This document shows positions 5,717 to 13,216 of a stretch of DNA of 13,216 nucleotides, piece by piece. The position numbers were made by a program, and so were the translations under genes. The notes beneath the pieces were generated by a model. That model had not been told where the DNA came from, did not search any database, and worked only from the letters and a program-made list of their open reading frames with translations. This DNA is from Rhodospirillales bacterium (GTDB lineage: Bacteria; Pseudomonadota; Alphaproteobacteria; Rhodospirillales; Casp-alpha2): positions 1 through 13,216 of the forward strand of contig JABJOR010000117.1 of the NCBI GenBank assembly GCA_018664265.1. The letters run 5' to 3'. Each line of letters starts with the position of its first letter. Position 1 is the first letter of the stretch.

Positions 5717-5751
5717 TCATATACCCTTAAGATATAACAGATTACTCAAGA

Positions 5752-7563
5752 TTAGCTTGCCTCACGTATCTTGGTAAGAAAGCTGCCCACTTCTTCTTTC
5801 AGATGTTCTGATTGTTCAGAAAGGTCTTTCGCTGCCCCCTGTATTTCCACAGCGGCATTTCCTGTTTCTCCAGCAGCTTGTGTAACACTGGAAATATTCC
5901 TTGAAACATCATTAGTGCCTGATGCTGCCTGCTCTACGTTACGGGAAATTTCGTTTGTAGCTGCAGATTGTTCCTCCACGGCACTGGCAATCGTCATTGC
6001 AATACCATCAACCCTGTTGATAGAATCGCTGATACCTTCAATGGACTCTGCAGCATTTACCGTAGCAGCTTGTATTTCAGAAATCTGAGCACCAATTTGT
6101 TCTGTTGCTTTGGCTGTCTGATTGGCCAAATTTTTAACCTCAGCGGCCACGACAGCAAACCCTTTGCCAGCATCTCCGGCTCGAGCGGCTTCAATTGTTG
6201 CATTCAGCGCTAGCAAATTGGTTTGTTCTGCAATGTCCGTGATTAATTCAACAACGTCTCCTATTTGTTTGGCAGAGAAAACAAGTCCTTGAACTGCATC
6301 ATGGCTGCTTTTAGCATCTTTCACAGCATTTGCGGCCATACTTGAAGACTCGGAGACCTGACGACTGATCTCATTAATGGAAGCCGAGAGTTCTTCTGCT
6401 GCGGATGCGACCATGTGCACATTGTTGCTGGCCTCTTCAGAGGCAGTCGCAACCGTGATAGATTGTGTATTTGTCTTTTCAGCAGTAGAAGCCATAGTAT
6501 TTGAGGAAGTCATCAACTGTGATGCTGAACTAGCAACGACTTCAACAACGACACCGATGCGAGCTTCAAAATCTTGAGTGACTTCGGATATGTACTTGAA
6601 CTTGGCTTCATTCTTTTCAAGTTCTTCGCGTTCAGCCGCTTCTTTTTCACGAAGTTCTTTCTCTTCCGCATCACGCCGATCTTCAATTCGTTTTTCACGG
6701 GCAATGCGCTCATTTTCCTGATCTTCGAATAATTTCTTAGATTCGGCTCTACTGTCACGGAACATAGAAAGAGCTTTAGCCACGGGCCCAAATTCATCCT
6801 TCCGATCAACACCAAGGGTAAGGGCCGTATTATCGTCTTCCGACATACAAGCCTTTAGATCGCCATTCAAATTTTTGAAACTCCTCGTAATATTTGCATA
6901 CAGGAAAAGAACTCCTGCAACGATTACCAAGACAGCAATGATTGATATTATGGAGAGTAAGACAACCAGATTTTCACTGCTCTCACGTACTTTTTTGGCA
7001 AGTTCCTGAAGAATGCTCAGGCGATGAGCAGTATTTTCTTCTACCAGCACAATCAAATTATCCGTGGTTTCGGCCATCGTCGCGGCCACTGTGTCAAATT
7101 CCTCCATCTGGGGATTGCCACCCTCTGGCCCTGCATCAATATAGGCTTGAGCCATTTCTTTGCCACCAGCGTAGAAGGGTGGAAAGGCCTTATCCAATAC
7201 GTTTAATGCCTCAAGAACCTCAGGTATATCCAATGCCTTGGCATGCTTGCGAGCAAGACCAACATCTATCGCAAACTTCTTAGCGAACTCCTCCGCGACA
7301 CCAAAGCCGTCGTCGAATCCTGGAAGCCCTCTGGTGGCAGAAATATCCGTCAACCAACCTTGGACCTGGATTACATCAGCTTTAATTTCTTTGATAGTAA
7401 CCAGAAGGGGGACAGCAGAATTTGATACCTGCTCAACTTGCCCTTCAGTTCTGACCAGTTCCGGCCCCTGCGAGATAAGCTTCGTAACAGCTATTCCGGT
7501 GCTTCCAGCAGAAAGCAGTAAAATTATACCGATAATGCCAAAAATTTTTGCCTTGATCGTCAT
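5752..7563 (-). CDS. Methyl-accepting chemotaxis protein
   Basis: This is a 603-residue transmembrane chemoreceptor, counted from the ATG at 7563. It has a short basic N-terminus, a first membrane helix (about 7-26) and a periplasmic sensor region of about 170 residues of no family I recognise. A second helix follows ([20 protein letters not shown]), then a HAMP domain. A highly charged coiled-coil insert (Glu/Arg/Lys-rich, roughly residues 275-325) connects to the signalling domain. The hairpin tip is canonical, [18 protein letters not shown] followed by [15 protein letters not shown], and binds CheA/CheW. There is no CheR-docking pentapeptide at the C-terminus. The frame extends to an ATG at 7605, but the ATG at 7563 has GGGGG 9 bases upstream and gives the usual MCP start MTIKAKIFG. 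No che genes are adjacent, so it is an orphan receptor. Confidence 0.95.
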   Translation of the reverse strand: MTIKAKIFGIIGIILLLSAGSTGIAVTKLISQGPELVRTEGQVEQVSNSAVPLLVTIKEIKADVIQVQGWLTDISATRGLPGFDDGFGVAEEFAKKFAIDVGLARKHAKALDIPEVLEALNVLDKAFPPFYAGGKEMAQAYIDAGPEGGNPQMEEFDTVAATMAETTDNLIVLVEENTAHRLSILQELAKKVRESSENLVVLLSIISIIAVLVIVAGVLFLYANITRSFKNLNGDLKACMSEDDNTALTLGVDRKDEFGPVAKALSMFRDSRAESKKLFEDQENERIAREKRIEDRRDAEEKELREKEAAEREELEKNEAKFKYISEVTQDFEARIGVVVEVVASSASQLMTSSNTMASTAEKTNTQSITVATASEEASNNVHMVASAAEELSASINEISRQVSESSSMAANAVKDAKSSHDAVQGLVFSAKQIGDVVELITDIAEQTNLLALNATIEAARAGDAGKGFAVVAAEVKNLANQTAKATEQIGAQISEIQAATVNAAESIEGISDSINRVDGIAMTIASAVEEQSAATNEISRNVEQAASGTNDVSRNISSVTQAAGETGNAAVEIQGAAKDLSEQSEHLKEEVGSFLTKIREAS

Positions 7564-7610
7564 TAGATGAAACCCCCATTTTATGGTCAACAGGGTGCTC
7601 CGCATCTCAA

Positions 7611-7667
7611 AAGCAAAAATATTTGCTCCCTCAGTGTGGCCCCCCCCACTTCCTAAGCAAAAATATT
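7611..7667. repeat. 13-bp direct repeats flanking a C8 tract upstream of the chemoreceptor gene
   Basis: AAGCAAAAATATT occurs at 7611-7623 and again at 7655-7667, a 44-bp period. The first copy also forms a dyad, AGCAAA (7612-7617) with TTTGCT (7622-7627). Between the copies lies a run of eight C (7640-7647) inside GTGGCCCCCCCCAC. A TATAAT on the minus strand (7670-7665) overlaps the second copy and could be a -10, though its -35 is weak. The remainder of the 283-base gap to plsC (7564-7846) is AT-rich, with a small 5-bp hairpin at 7692-7706 and no gene. Confidence 0.55.
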
Positions 7668-7846
7668 ATAATCACACAAAAATTAACAAGTCTACAGTTA
7701 TTGTAGTCTCTCTAAACTTATAATGCTTATAGAATCTTTTTAATTTAAATCAGATAAATTCTGTTAAGAATCAATATGTTAAATGGAAAAACGTGAGTTA
7801 CACACAACACATATAATGATCATGCAATCTCAATAATCTGGAGAAG

Positions 7847-8602
7847 TCAGGGTTTGGCTAATACATCCGCTACGGCTGAAAACTCGGCAGACGCTTCTGC
7901 TTCCAAACGGGCAGTTGCTTCATTAATGCTGGTTTGAAGATCTTTCATGAACGCCTTGCGATCCCCGCCGGGGGCAATGGCTGGAAGGAATTCCACTGTA
8001 ATCGTTCCCGGTGTTTTTTCCCCAACGTTACTGCGTCCCCAAAACAAACCAGAATTCAAGGCTACTGGCACGACAGGCACACCAGCACTTTTATAAATAG
8101 CAGCAACCCCCGGATGAAAATCGATCTGCGCACCAGGAAGCATACGAGTCCCCTCAGGAAAAATCACCACCGCACGACCTTCTTCCAAACGGGCTAATGT
8201 ATCCGATATAAGAGCTTTTAAAGCAGAGGCACCACCGGCACGGTCCACAGCGACTGATCGCACCTTACGGGCAACCCAGCCCCACACGGGAATCGAAAGC
8301 AATTCTTTTTTCATGATATAAACAGATCGCGGAAACACAGTTTGAAAAAAAGACGTATCCCAAGCAGATTGATGTTTTGATGCTATAACAATCGGGCCTT
8401 TCGGAATGTTCTCCATACCGATAACTCTGACGTGAATCCCCATAATGTAACGTGCCAGAAAACGAACAATACGAGCCCAGCCATTAACAACGCTCTGCAT
8501 GATCCACCATGGCAAAGGCATCACCAGCATGAATACCAGCACGGACAGCGCTGTCGCAAGCAGTTGCAATATATCAAATATTGTTGAACGAATTTTATTC
8601 AT
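7847..8602 (-). CDS. plsC: 1-acyl-sn-glycerol-3-phosphate acyltransferase (PlsC family)
   Basis: The 251-residue protein carries the glycerolipid acyltransferase motifs in order. HQSAWD (77-82) is the catalytic H-x4-D motif. SVAVDRAGG (116-124) is motif II with the substrate-binding Arg. FPEGTR (148-153) is motif III, which binds the glycerophosphate. VPVVPVALNSG is motif IV. Residues about 10-35 are a hydrophobic membrane anchor. The expected reaction is transfer of a second acyl group to lysophosphatidic acid, giving phosphatidic acid at the inner membrane. The start overlaps the end of the DUF218 gene by 8 bases, with AGGGA upstream of the ATG, so translation is likely coupled. It is the last gene of the ftsE-ftsX-DUF218-plsC run. 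The C-terminal tail (last 25 residues) is Ala/Glu-rich. Acyltransferases for other lipids share these motifs, so the exact acceptor is inferred. Confidence 0.92.
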   Translation of the reverse strand: MNKIRSTIFDILQLLATALSVLVFMLVMPLPWWIMQSVVNGWARIVRFLARYIMGIHVRVIGMENIPKGPIVIASKHQSAWDTSFFQTVFPRSVYIMKKELLSIPVWGWVARKVRSVAVDRAGGASALKALISDTLARLEEGRAVVIFPEGTRMLPGAQIDFHPGVAAIYKSAGVPVVPVALNSGLFWGRSNVGEKTPGTITVEFLPAIAPGGDRKAFMKDLQTSINEATARLEAEASAEFSAVADVLAKP

Positions 8603-9248
8603 TTACTTTTCCCTGCAAAGGCCTGCCAAACAATAGCATGGCTTGCCGGGTAATTTGGACAACGACATACTTGTTATATTCTTTGGTCATAAGCCACGCC
8701 GTCCCGGGCCACAACCACCAGTCTTCTTTGACGTGTTCCGGGAACACTGGATGTGGAATTAACTGGATACCAGGCATACGGTAGCTGAATTCAAGCAGGC
8801 TGCGCGGCATATGATAGGCTGCAGTAACCAGCCGCACTGATTCTATCTTTCTCTCGTGAGCCCACACGGCGGTCTCAACAGCATTTCCGCGCGTATCAAT
8901 TGCATTGCCTATTTCTACTCTGGAAGATAAACCGCCCGGGTTTTCGCGAAACATTTTCAATAGCTGATTAACATCAATACCTTGATAAACACCCGAGACA
9001 AATAAACGGTGTGCAAAATTACGCACGAGCAAATCCAGCCCAACATCCAGTCTGCCACTGCCGCCCGTCAACACGACAATGGCATCCGTTCGCGTAACGT
9101 TATCATCGATATGATCAGGAATACTATTTTGAGTAAATTGATAGAACCCGGTACACCACCCAACCACAACGACGAACAGCGCCGTTAAAATCAAGCCGGT
9201 TATACGTCGGGAGCGCCTTCGATGAGATAAAGGTGAAGTCATAGCCAT
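8595..9248 (-). CDS. YdcF/SanA/ElyC-family DUF218 membrane protein
   Basis: This is a protein of about 217 residues with a basic N-terminus (RRRSRR), one transmembrane helix (LILTALFVVVVGWCTGFYQF) and an extracytoplasmic DUF218 domain. The domain is recognisable from TDAIVVLTGGSGRLDVGLDL, the central GNAIDTRGNAVETA segment and LVTAAYHMPRSLLEF. Family members (ElyC, SanA, YdcF) are linked to envelope integrity and lipid-carrier or peptidoglycan metabolism, but the biochemical activity is not settled. The frame starts with a TTG at 9251. The ATG at 9248, 3 bases after the ftsX stop and 11 bases from AGGA, is the better start; another ATG lies at 9242. It sits between ftsX and plsC and overlaps plsC, which places it in an envelope operon. 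Confidence 0.9.
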   Translation of the reverse strand: MAMTSPLSHRRRSRRITGLILTALFVVVVGWCTGFYQFTQNSIPDHIDDNVTRTDAIVVLTGGSGRLDVGLDLLVRNFAHRLFVSGVYQGIDVNQLLKMFRENPGGLSSRVEIGNAIDTRGNAVETAVWAHERKIESVRLVTAAYHMPRSLLEFSYRMPGIQLIPHPVFPEHVKEDWWLWPGTAWLMTKEYNKYVVVQITRQAMLLFGRPLQGKVNE

Positions 9249-9251
9249 CAA

Positions 9252-10145
9252 TCAAGGCATCCTGGCCAATGTTCTCAGAACTGTAACACGAGCAGTTACC
9301 ATCGCTATCCCTGCAACAATCAGAGGCAAAACAATAATAGCAACCATTTGCGGTACCCCTAGCGAGATATTTGGTATGGCTTCAATTTGCATGCGCTCAG
9401 CCAAATATCCGATAGCAAGCAATGTTGGCACACAAAATATAAGCCCTACCAATCCCCCTTTAAGGCCCAACCATAGAGCGCGCCCCGCAAACTGGCGGGC
9501 AATATAATTATCGTGTGCCCCAATCAGGTGCAAAACCTGTATGGCTTCACTATGCAAAGCAAGACCTGTCCGGGTTGTGAAGATAACTGTCCCTATTGTA
9601 ACAAAACCAATAACAGCAACGACACCCAAAGCAATGAGCTCTACGGTCTTTAACAAACGGACCAATCGGTCGAGCCAAACACGATGGTCATCAACGCTAG
9701 CACCCGGAACAGAAACTGAAAGCTGTCTGGACAGGGCCTGCGTATCCACACCGGATTCCCGGTCGATGGCAACATCAATCAATCTAGGCAAAGGTAAATC
9801 AGCTTGCCCTGCCAACTCACCGAGCCAGGGCCTTAGCAATTCCAGAGTTTCGTCCTCCGCTAACACTTCGGCGTTCAGAACCCCCGGTGTATTACTCAGG
9901 ACTCTAAGCGCATCATTAACGGCACTTGTCGTAGCATCGCTGTTAATTGCAGAGTCTTGTGGGGGCGGAATCTGAACAGTCAAAGTACCACTAATTCCTT
10001 TATCCCAACGCTCAATAGAATGATTGAGCACCATTATTCCTGCAACAGCCAAAATTGCCAGATATACCATAAATGCGATCAACAAGGGCAGAAAGCGGGC
10101 ATGAGCATCCTGATCCAGTGCTATATCAATTCTTCGAAAAAACAC
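9252..10145 (-). CDS. ftsX: Cell division protein FtsX (ABC transporter permease-like)
   Basis: The 297-residue protein has FtsX topology: a first transmembrane helix at about 19-40, a periplasmic loop of about 125 residues (through about 165), then three helices near 168-190, 228-250 and 266-288. The conserved loop LHLIGAHDNYIARQF follows the second helix and is the FtsE-contacting region in this family. With FtsE it forms a membrane complex that couples ATP hydrolysis to activation of periplasmic wall hydrolases at the septum. The GTG start at 10145 has AAGGG 9 bases upstream and lies 14 bases after the ftsE stop. The nearby ATG and TTG codons are out of frame. The gene downstream begins 3 bases after its stop. 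Confidence 0.93.
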   Translation of the reverse strand: MFFRRIDIALDQDAHARFLPLLIAFMVYLAILAVAGIMVLNHSIERWDKGISGTLTVQIPPPQDSAINSDATTSAVNDALRVLSNTPGVLNAEVLAEDETLELLRPWLGELAGQADLPLPRLIDVAIDRESGVDTQALSRQLSVSVPGASVDDHRVWLDRLVRLLKTVELIALGVVAVIGFVTIGTVIFTTRTGLALHSEAIQVLHLIGAHDNYIARQFAGRALWLGLKGGLVGLIFCVPTLLAIGYLAERMQIEAIPNISLGVPQMVAIIVLPLIVAGIAMVTARVTVLRTLARMP

Positions 10146-10159
10146 AATTCATTGCCCTT

Positions 10160-10927
10160 CTACAGATAATTCAGTACTTCAGGATCAAATGGTGCTACCG
10201 GGCTTCCATCTGCTGCTGTTTTTCTCTCAATACCGCCTTGAGAATTCGATAGCATCCTCAATTTCCCGGCTTCCAGTCGAATCTCAGGGTGGCCTAGACG
10301 ATCTACCAATTGTTGATTATGGGTTGCTATGACAACAGTCGTCCCCAAACGGTTGAGTTCTTCAAATAGATGAACCAATCGATAGGCCATGCGATCATCC
10401 ACATTCCCCGTCGGCTCATCAGCCAATAACAAGCGAGGGCGTGCGATCACGGCACGAGCAATTGCTACTCGCTGTTGCTGCCCTCCTGAAAGGGTTGGCG
10501 GTCTGGCCTTCATATGATTTTGCAGGCCTACCCAACTCAATAGCTCTTCAACCTGCCCTTTTAATTCGTTTTCACGCACACCTGCTACACGTAAAGGCAG
10601 CGCGACGTTATCAAAAGTGCTGAGATGATTGAGCAAGCGGAATTCCTGAAAAACAACACCGACACGCCGCCGCAAAGCTGGCAGTTTAGTGCGTGGTGTT
10701 ATTGCCATATCTCTCCCAAATAACGAAACAAGCCCACGGCTTGGACGCATAGCCAAATACATAAGCTTCATAAGAGAAGACTTGCCAGCACCACTGGCCC
10801 CGGTCAAAAAATGGAACGATCCCGCGCCAAGCTCAAAATAAATATCTTGCAGCACTTCAGGTCCAAGACCGTAACGCAAGCCAACATTTTCGAATCGAAC
10901 GATAAATTCGTTGCCGCCTTCACTCAT
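10160..10927 (-). CDS. ftsE: Cell division ATP-binding protein FtsE
   Basis: This is a cytoplasmic ABC ATPase of about 255 residues that partners FtsX. All nucleotide-binding motifs are present: Walker [10 protein letters not shown], the Q-loop in [13 protein letters not shown], signature [14 protein letters not shown], Walker [13 protein letters not shown] and the switch His in ATHNQ. The FQEFRLL variant is typical of FtsE rather than of other LolD-like ATPases. The C-terminus carries an extension of about 30 residues beyond the usual FtsE end. The frame opens at a GTG at 10942, only one base after AAAGGA. The ATG at 10927 gives [16 protein letters not shown], closer to the normal FtsE start, but its distance from AAAGGA (16 bases) is long, so the start is uncertain by five codons. 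It is the first gene of the four-gene run. Confidence 0.93.
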   Translation of the reverse strand: MSEGGNEFIVRFENVGLRYGLGPEVLQDIYFELGAGSFHFLTGASGAGKSSLMKLMYLAMRPSRGLVSLFGRDMAITPRTKLPALRRRVGVVFQEFRLLNHLSTFDNVALPLRVAGVRENELKGQVEELLSWVGLQNHMKARPPTLSGGQQQRVAIARAVIARPRLLLADEPTGNVDDRMAYRLVHLFEELNRLGTTVVIATHNQQLVDRLGHPEIRLEAGKLRMLSNSQGGIERKTAADGSPVAPFDPEVLNYL

Positions 10928-11064
10928 ATCAATTTGAACCACATCCTTTGAGATTTAAACAATCATGCTTATGCACCGTATGGACAATGGCATACAACCG
11001 GGCTTTTCGTCCAATTTCAATATAATCGACTTTATGACTATTTTTAATCTTTGTATGCCTTTAC

Positions 11065-11093
11065 TTGCCATCGAATCACCGTCCGATTATAAA
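11065..11093 (+). promoter_or_regulatory. Sigma-70-type promoter of the zinc-ribbon gene
   Basis: TTGCCA (11065-11070), 17 bases and TATAAA (11088-11093) form a good housekeeping promoter pair. The start point would be near 11100, giving a leader of about 43 bases to the ATG at 11143. The divergent region 10928-11142 must also hold the ftsE promoter, for which I found no clear hexamers. It also contains a small dyad GTATG-N8-CATAC at 10978-10995. Confidence 0.55.
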
Positions 11094-11142
11094 TAGTGGC
11101 AAGACTAATAAACCTTGGGGAAGAAAACTTGTCTGGGCCAGC

Positions 11143-12399
11143 ATGATAATACATTGCCCTAAATGTTTAACGCAGTTTGATGTTGATCCGAATGGACTCG
11201 GCGTCAACGGGCGAACAGTGCGTTGTTACAACTGTAACAATCAATGGTATCAGCACCCTGCTGCCAGCCCTGCCCCCGTGCAGCAACCTGCTCAGGTGTA
11301 TTCGCCTCCTCCACCGCCTCCGGGACAATACCCAGGTTATCCACAATACCCCCAGCCGGGATACCCGCCTGCACCGGGGTATCCGTACCCCCCACAAGGT
11401 TATCCGCCTCCCGGATATCCGCCACCTCCAGGCTATCCGCCACAGCCCGGATACCCTGAACAACCTGGCCAGCCTGAGCAACCACAGCAAGCCCCTGTGG
11501 CCAACCCGTTCGATGAAGATTTGGAATCAATCCCTGAACCAGAAGACGATCTCCTTGAAGATACTGATCTGGACAACGTTCTGTCTGCTAACATTAACGC
11601 TTTATTTGATAGCGATGATGATGAAGGCGATATCGGTGATGAAGACGAGGTATTATCAACGGTAGTGGCTGAAGATGACCTGTCAGAAGAAGAGCTTGAA
11701 ACCATTTTTGAAGATGAAGAAGAACCAGACGCAATTTCTTCTATGGTTAACCCAGCCTCCACTGCAGACGATTCGGAAGAATCAATTGGCCTTGACGATA
11801 TTGACGATATTCCTGACCCGGAACCTCTGCCTGATAGTTTGACAGCAGAAGTAAGCGATGATTTAGACGATCAACCAATACGGCGTCGCAGCAGACCTAT
11901 CGCAAAGCCGAAGAAAAAGAGCAACAAAGGCATCTACATCATGATCGCGTTATTGATCCTGATTCTTGCCCTTGTGGGCGGACTTTACTTCTTGCGCAGT
12001 ATGGTTGTTCAATATGTTCCTGCCATGGGTGGCATCTATGAAATGATTGGCCTTACTGCTGAAGCAGAAGTCGGCAGCGGTCTTGTCATAGAAAGAGACG
12101 AACCCCAGTATACGTCAGCCAACAGCGTCGATTACCTGATCATCACAGGAAGCATCAGCAATACGACAGAGGCGACAGTCGAGATTCCATTACTCAAGGC
12201 TATATTAAGCAATGCCGATGGAGATCCAATCCAAAACGTTGTGCAGGAGCCACCTCAGCCATCTATCGAGAAGATGGACGCCATTGGTTATAAAATTGAG
12301 ATTGAAGAGCCTTCACCGCTGGCACGGTACGTAAAAGTGGTCTTTATTCCTCGCCCGAACGGGGATGCAGAACATGGATCCGAAGAAGAATCTCACTAA
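11143..12399 (+). CDS. MJ0042 zinc-ribbon / DUF3426 membrane protein with proline-rich and acidic linkers
   Basis: Counted from the ATG at 11143, the protein has 418 residues. An MJ0042-type zinc ribbon comes first (Cys5, Cys8, Cys28, Cys31: CPKC and CYNC). Residues about 43-118 are a Pro/Tyr/Gly/Gln-rich low-complexity stretch built on GYPP/GYPPQP-like units. Residues about 122-245 are strongly acidic. A basic cluster (RRRSRPIAKPKKKSNKG) stands just before a single transmembrane helix at about 264-287. The last 120 residues fit DUF3426 (DYLIITGSISN and the following strands) and should be periplasmic. So the zinc ribbon lies in the cytoplasm and the folded C-terminal domain outside. Function is unknown for this family; a scaffold or regulator of envelope or division processes is a guess from its place next to ftsEX. 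The frame opens earlier at a TTG (11065), but that overlaps the likely promoter, so I reject it. Confidence 0.88.
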   Translation: MIIHCPKCLTQFDVDPNGLGVNGRTVRCYNCNNQWYQHPAASPAPVQQPAQVYSPPPPPPGQYPGYPQYPQPGYPPAPGYPYPPQGYPPPGYPPPPGYPPQPGYPEQPGQPEQPQQAPVANPFDEDLESIPEPEDDLLEDTDLDNVLSANINALFDSDDDEGDIGDEDEVLSTVVAEDDLSEEELETIFEDEEEPDAISSMVNPASTADDSEESIGLDDIDDIPDPEPLPDSLTAEVSDDLDDQPIRRRSRPIAKPKKKSNKGIYIMIALLILILALVGGLYFLRSMVVQYVPAMGGIYEMIGLTAEAEVGSGLVIERDEPQYTSANSVDYLIITGSISNTTEATVEIPLLKAILSNADGDPIQNVVQEPPQPSIEKMDAIGYKIEIEEPSPLARYVKVVFIPRPNGDAEHGSEEESH

Positions 12400-12442
12400 T
12401 CACTTTATACCGAAACAGATTATAGGCTGCATCTAGCTGTCT

Positions 12443-13216
12443 TTATTTCAGCCAATCTGGAATATCTTCAAAAGACATTAGATCTGCCACCTCAACGCGG
12501 CGTCTGACAACAGAAAAATCCGCACCATTGACCATGACTTCCGGGACCAGTGTCCGGGCATTATATGTCGATGCCATGGAAGATGCGTAAGCGCCAGCCG
12601 TACGAAAGACAACCAATTCCCCTTGCTCTAATGTCGGTAAATTCCTTTGTTTGGCAAAGGTATCTCCCGACTCACAAATCGGCCCAACAACATCAACAGG
12701 TGAAAAATCAGCATCAGGTGCAGGCTGGGTTACAGGTTCAATAGCGTGATGAGCACTGTAAAGGGTAGGCCGCATCAAATCATTCATACCGGCGTCCAAA
12801 ATTACAAATTTCCGGGTTGGCCCCTGCTTAATATAGGTAACCTTGGACACCAGCACACCAGCGTTTCCAACGATCACCCTCCCCGGCTCAAAAATAATCT
12901 TGCAGTCCAGATCACCAACAACCTCTTTTACCATTGAGCCGTACTCATAGGGCGTTGGGGGAACAGTATTTTCGCCATCTTCAAAGTAGGAAATTCCAAG
13001 GCCGCCCCCAAAATCCAGCCGGTCAATCGCAAACCCGTCAATGCGAAGCTGCTTAACCAGATCAACACCGGCTGTATAGGCCAAACGATAAGGTTCCAGC
13101 TCGCATAATTGAGAGCCAATATGCATGGCAACACCAACTATTTTTACACCGGAAAGGCTTTCTACATGCGTACAGACACTGCTAGCGCGATTGATATCGA
13201 TGCCAAACTTGTTCTC
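12443..13216 (-). CDS. lysA: Diaminopimelate decarboxylase (5' end cut)
   Basis: The frame runs off the right edge, leaving the C-terminal 257 residues of about 420. It makes lysine from meso-diaminopimelate with pyridoxal phosphate. Visible motifs, numbered from the edge, are ENKFGIDINRA (1-11), HIGSQL (32-37), LDFGGGLG (67-74, the PLP-phosphate Gly loop), EPGR (110-113), CESGD (the catalytic Cys and substrate-binding residues) and GAYASSMASTYNAR near the C-terminus. The PLP-binding lysine lies in the missing part. The Met at 13126 is internal (the frame reads GVAMHIGSQ through it) and is not the start. It converges with the zinc-ribbon gene over a 43-base gap in which I see no classical terminator. 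Confidence 0.95.
   Translation of the reverse strand, partial: ENKFGIDINRASSVCTHVESLSGVKIVGVAMHIGSQLCELEPYRLAYTAGVDLVKQLRIDGFAIDRLDFGGGLGISYFEDGENTVPPTPYEYGSMVKEVVGDLDCKIIFEPGRVIVGNAGVLVSKVTYIKQGPTRKFVILDAGMNDLMRPTLYSAHHAIEPVTQPAPDADFSPVDVVGPICESGDTFAKQRNLPTLEQGELVVFRTAGAYASSMASTYNARTLVPEVMVNGADFSVVRRRVEVADLMSFEDIPDWLK

Noticed and set aside
7692..7706. CTACA-N5-TGTAG hairpin as a plsC terminator
   Set aside because: The stem is only 5 bp and AT-rich, no T-run follows it on the minus strand, and it lies over 140 bases past the plsC stop.
11300..11470. Short tandem DNA repeats that might suggest a CRISPR or minisatellite
   Set aside because: The repeats are imperfect, in frame, and encode GYPP-type units of the protein. 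There are no spacers of constant length.
11167..11762. Open frames on both strands across the proline-rich and acidic parts of the zinc-ribbon gene
   Set aside because: They arise from the biased codon repeats (CCx, GAx) of the real gene and have low-complexity translations.
13126..13216. lysA starting at the Met at 13126
   Set aside because: The frame is open to the window edge and encodes the conserved ENKFGIDINRA...GVAMHIGSQ segment, so that Met is internal.

Overview
The window looks like ordinary chromosome from an alphaproteobacterium, most likely a Rhodospirillales-type marine or aquatic group. The grounds are the lysA / zinc-ribbon DUF3426 protein / ftsE-ftsX-DUF218-plsC arrangement, a class II (B12-dependent) ribonucleotide reductase, a ChaC-type cyclotransferase and moderate GC content. 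No phage, transposon, tRNA, rRNA or CRISPR array is visible. Both edges cut genes: the 5' end of a chaC-like gene on the left and the 5' end of lysA on the right.

Layout. Bases 1-832 hold the 3' part of chaC and a thioredoxin-fold [2Fe-2S] ferredoxin gene, both on the + strand. Bases 845-1217 form a compact regulatory unit. It has a perfect CRP-type dyad (853-868), a -10-like TATAGT placed so that the dyad would be centred at about -41.5, a GEMM-I cyclic-di-GMP riboswitch (about 931-1034), and an unrecognised 54-residue single-pass membrane protein (1053-1217). Bases 1250-4078 (- strand) hold nrdJ followed by a PPOX/FMN-binding split-barrel gene. Bases 4079-4603 are a long divergent intergenic region with a cluster of DnaA-box-like 9-mers, two of them perfect and directly adjacent, beside AT-rich DNA. 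Bases 4604-5716 (+) encode a receiver/HD-GYP protein with an intact c-di-GMP phosphodiesterase core. Bases 5752-7563 (-) encode a methyl-accepting chemotaxis protein. Bases 7564-7846 are its upstream region, with a C8 tract between two copies of a 13-bp repeat. Bases 7847-10927 (-) are an ftsE-ftsX-DUF218-plsC envelope operon with overlapping or near-touching genes. Bases 11143-12399 (+) encode a zinc-ribbon/proline-rich/DUF3426 membrane protein divergent from ftsE. Bases 12443-13216 (-) are the 3' part of lysA.

How it fits together. The right half is envelope and cell-wall housekeeping: FtsEX control of wall hydrolysis, phospholipid acylation, and meso-diaminopimelate decarboxylation to lysine. 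The left half is signalling. A c-di-GMP-sensing RNA controls a tiny membrane protein, while a c-di-GMP-degrading HD-GYP enzyme and a chemoreceptor lie 3.4-6.5 kb away. The most novel item is the riboswitch unit. It appears to combine a CRP-family promoter input with c-di-GMP control, and an 11-bp pairing in its leader could mask the start region of the small gene. The DnaA-box cluster between nrdJ and the HD-GYP gene is the second item worth checking, either as replication-linked control of nucleotide supply or as an origin or titration site.
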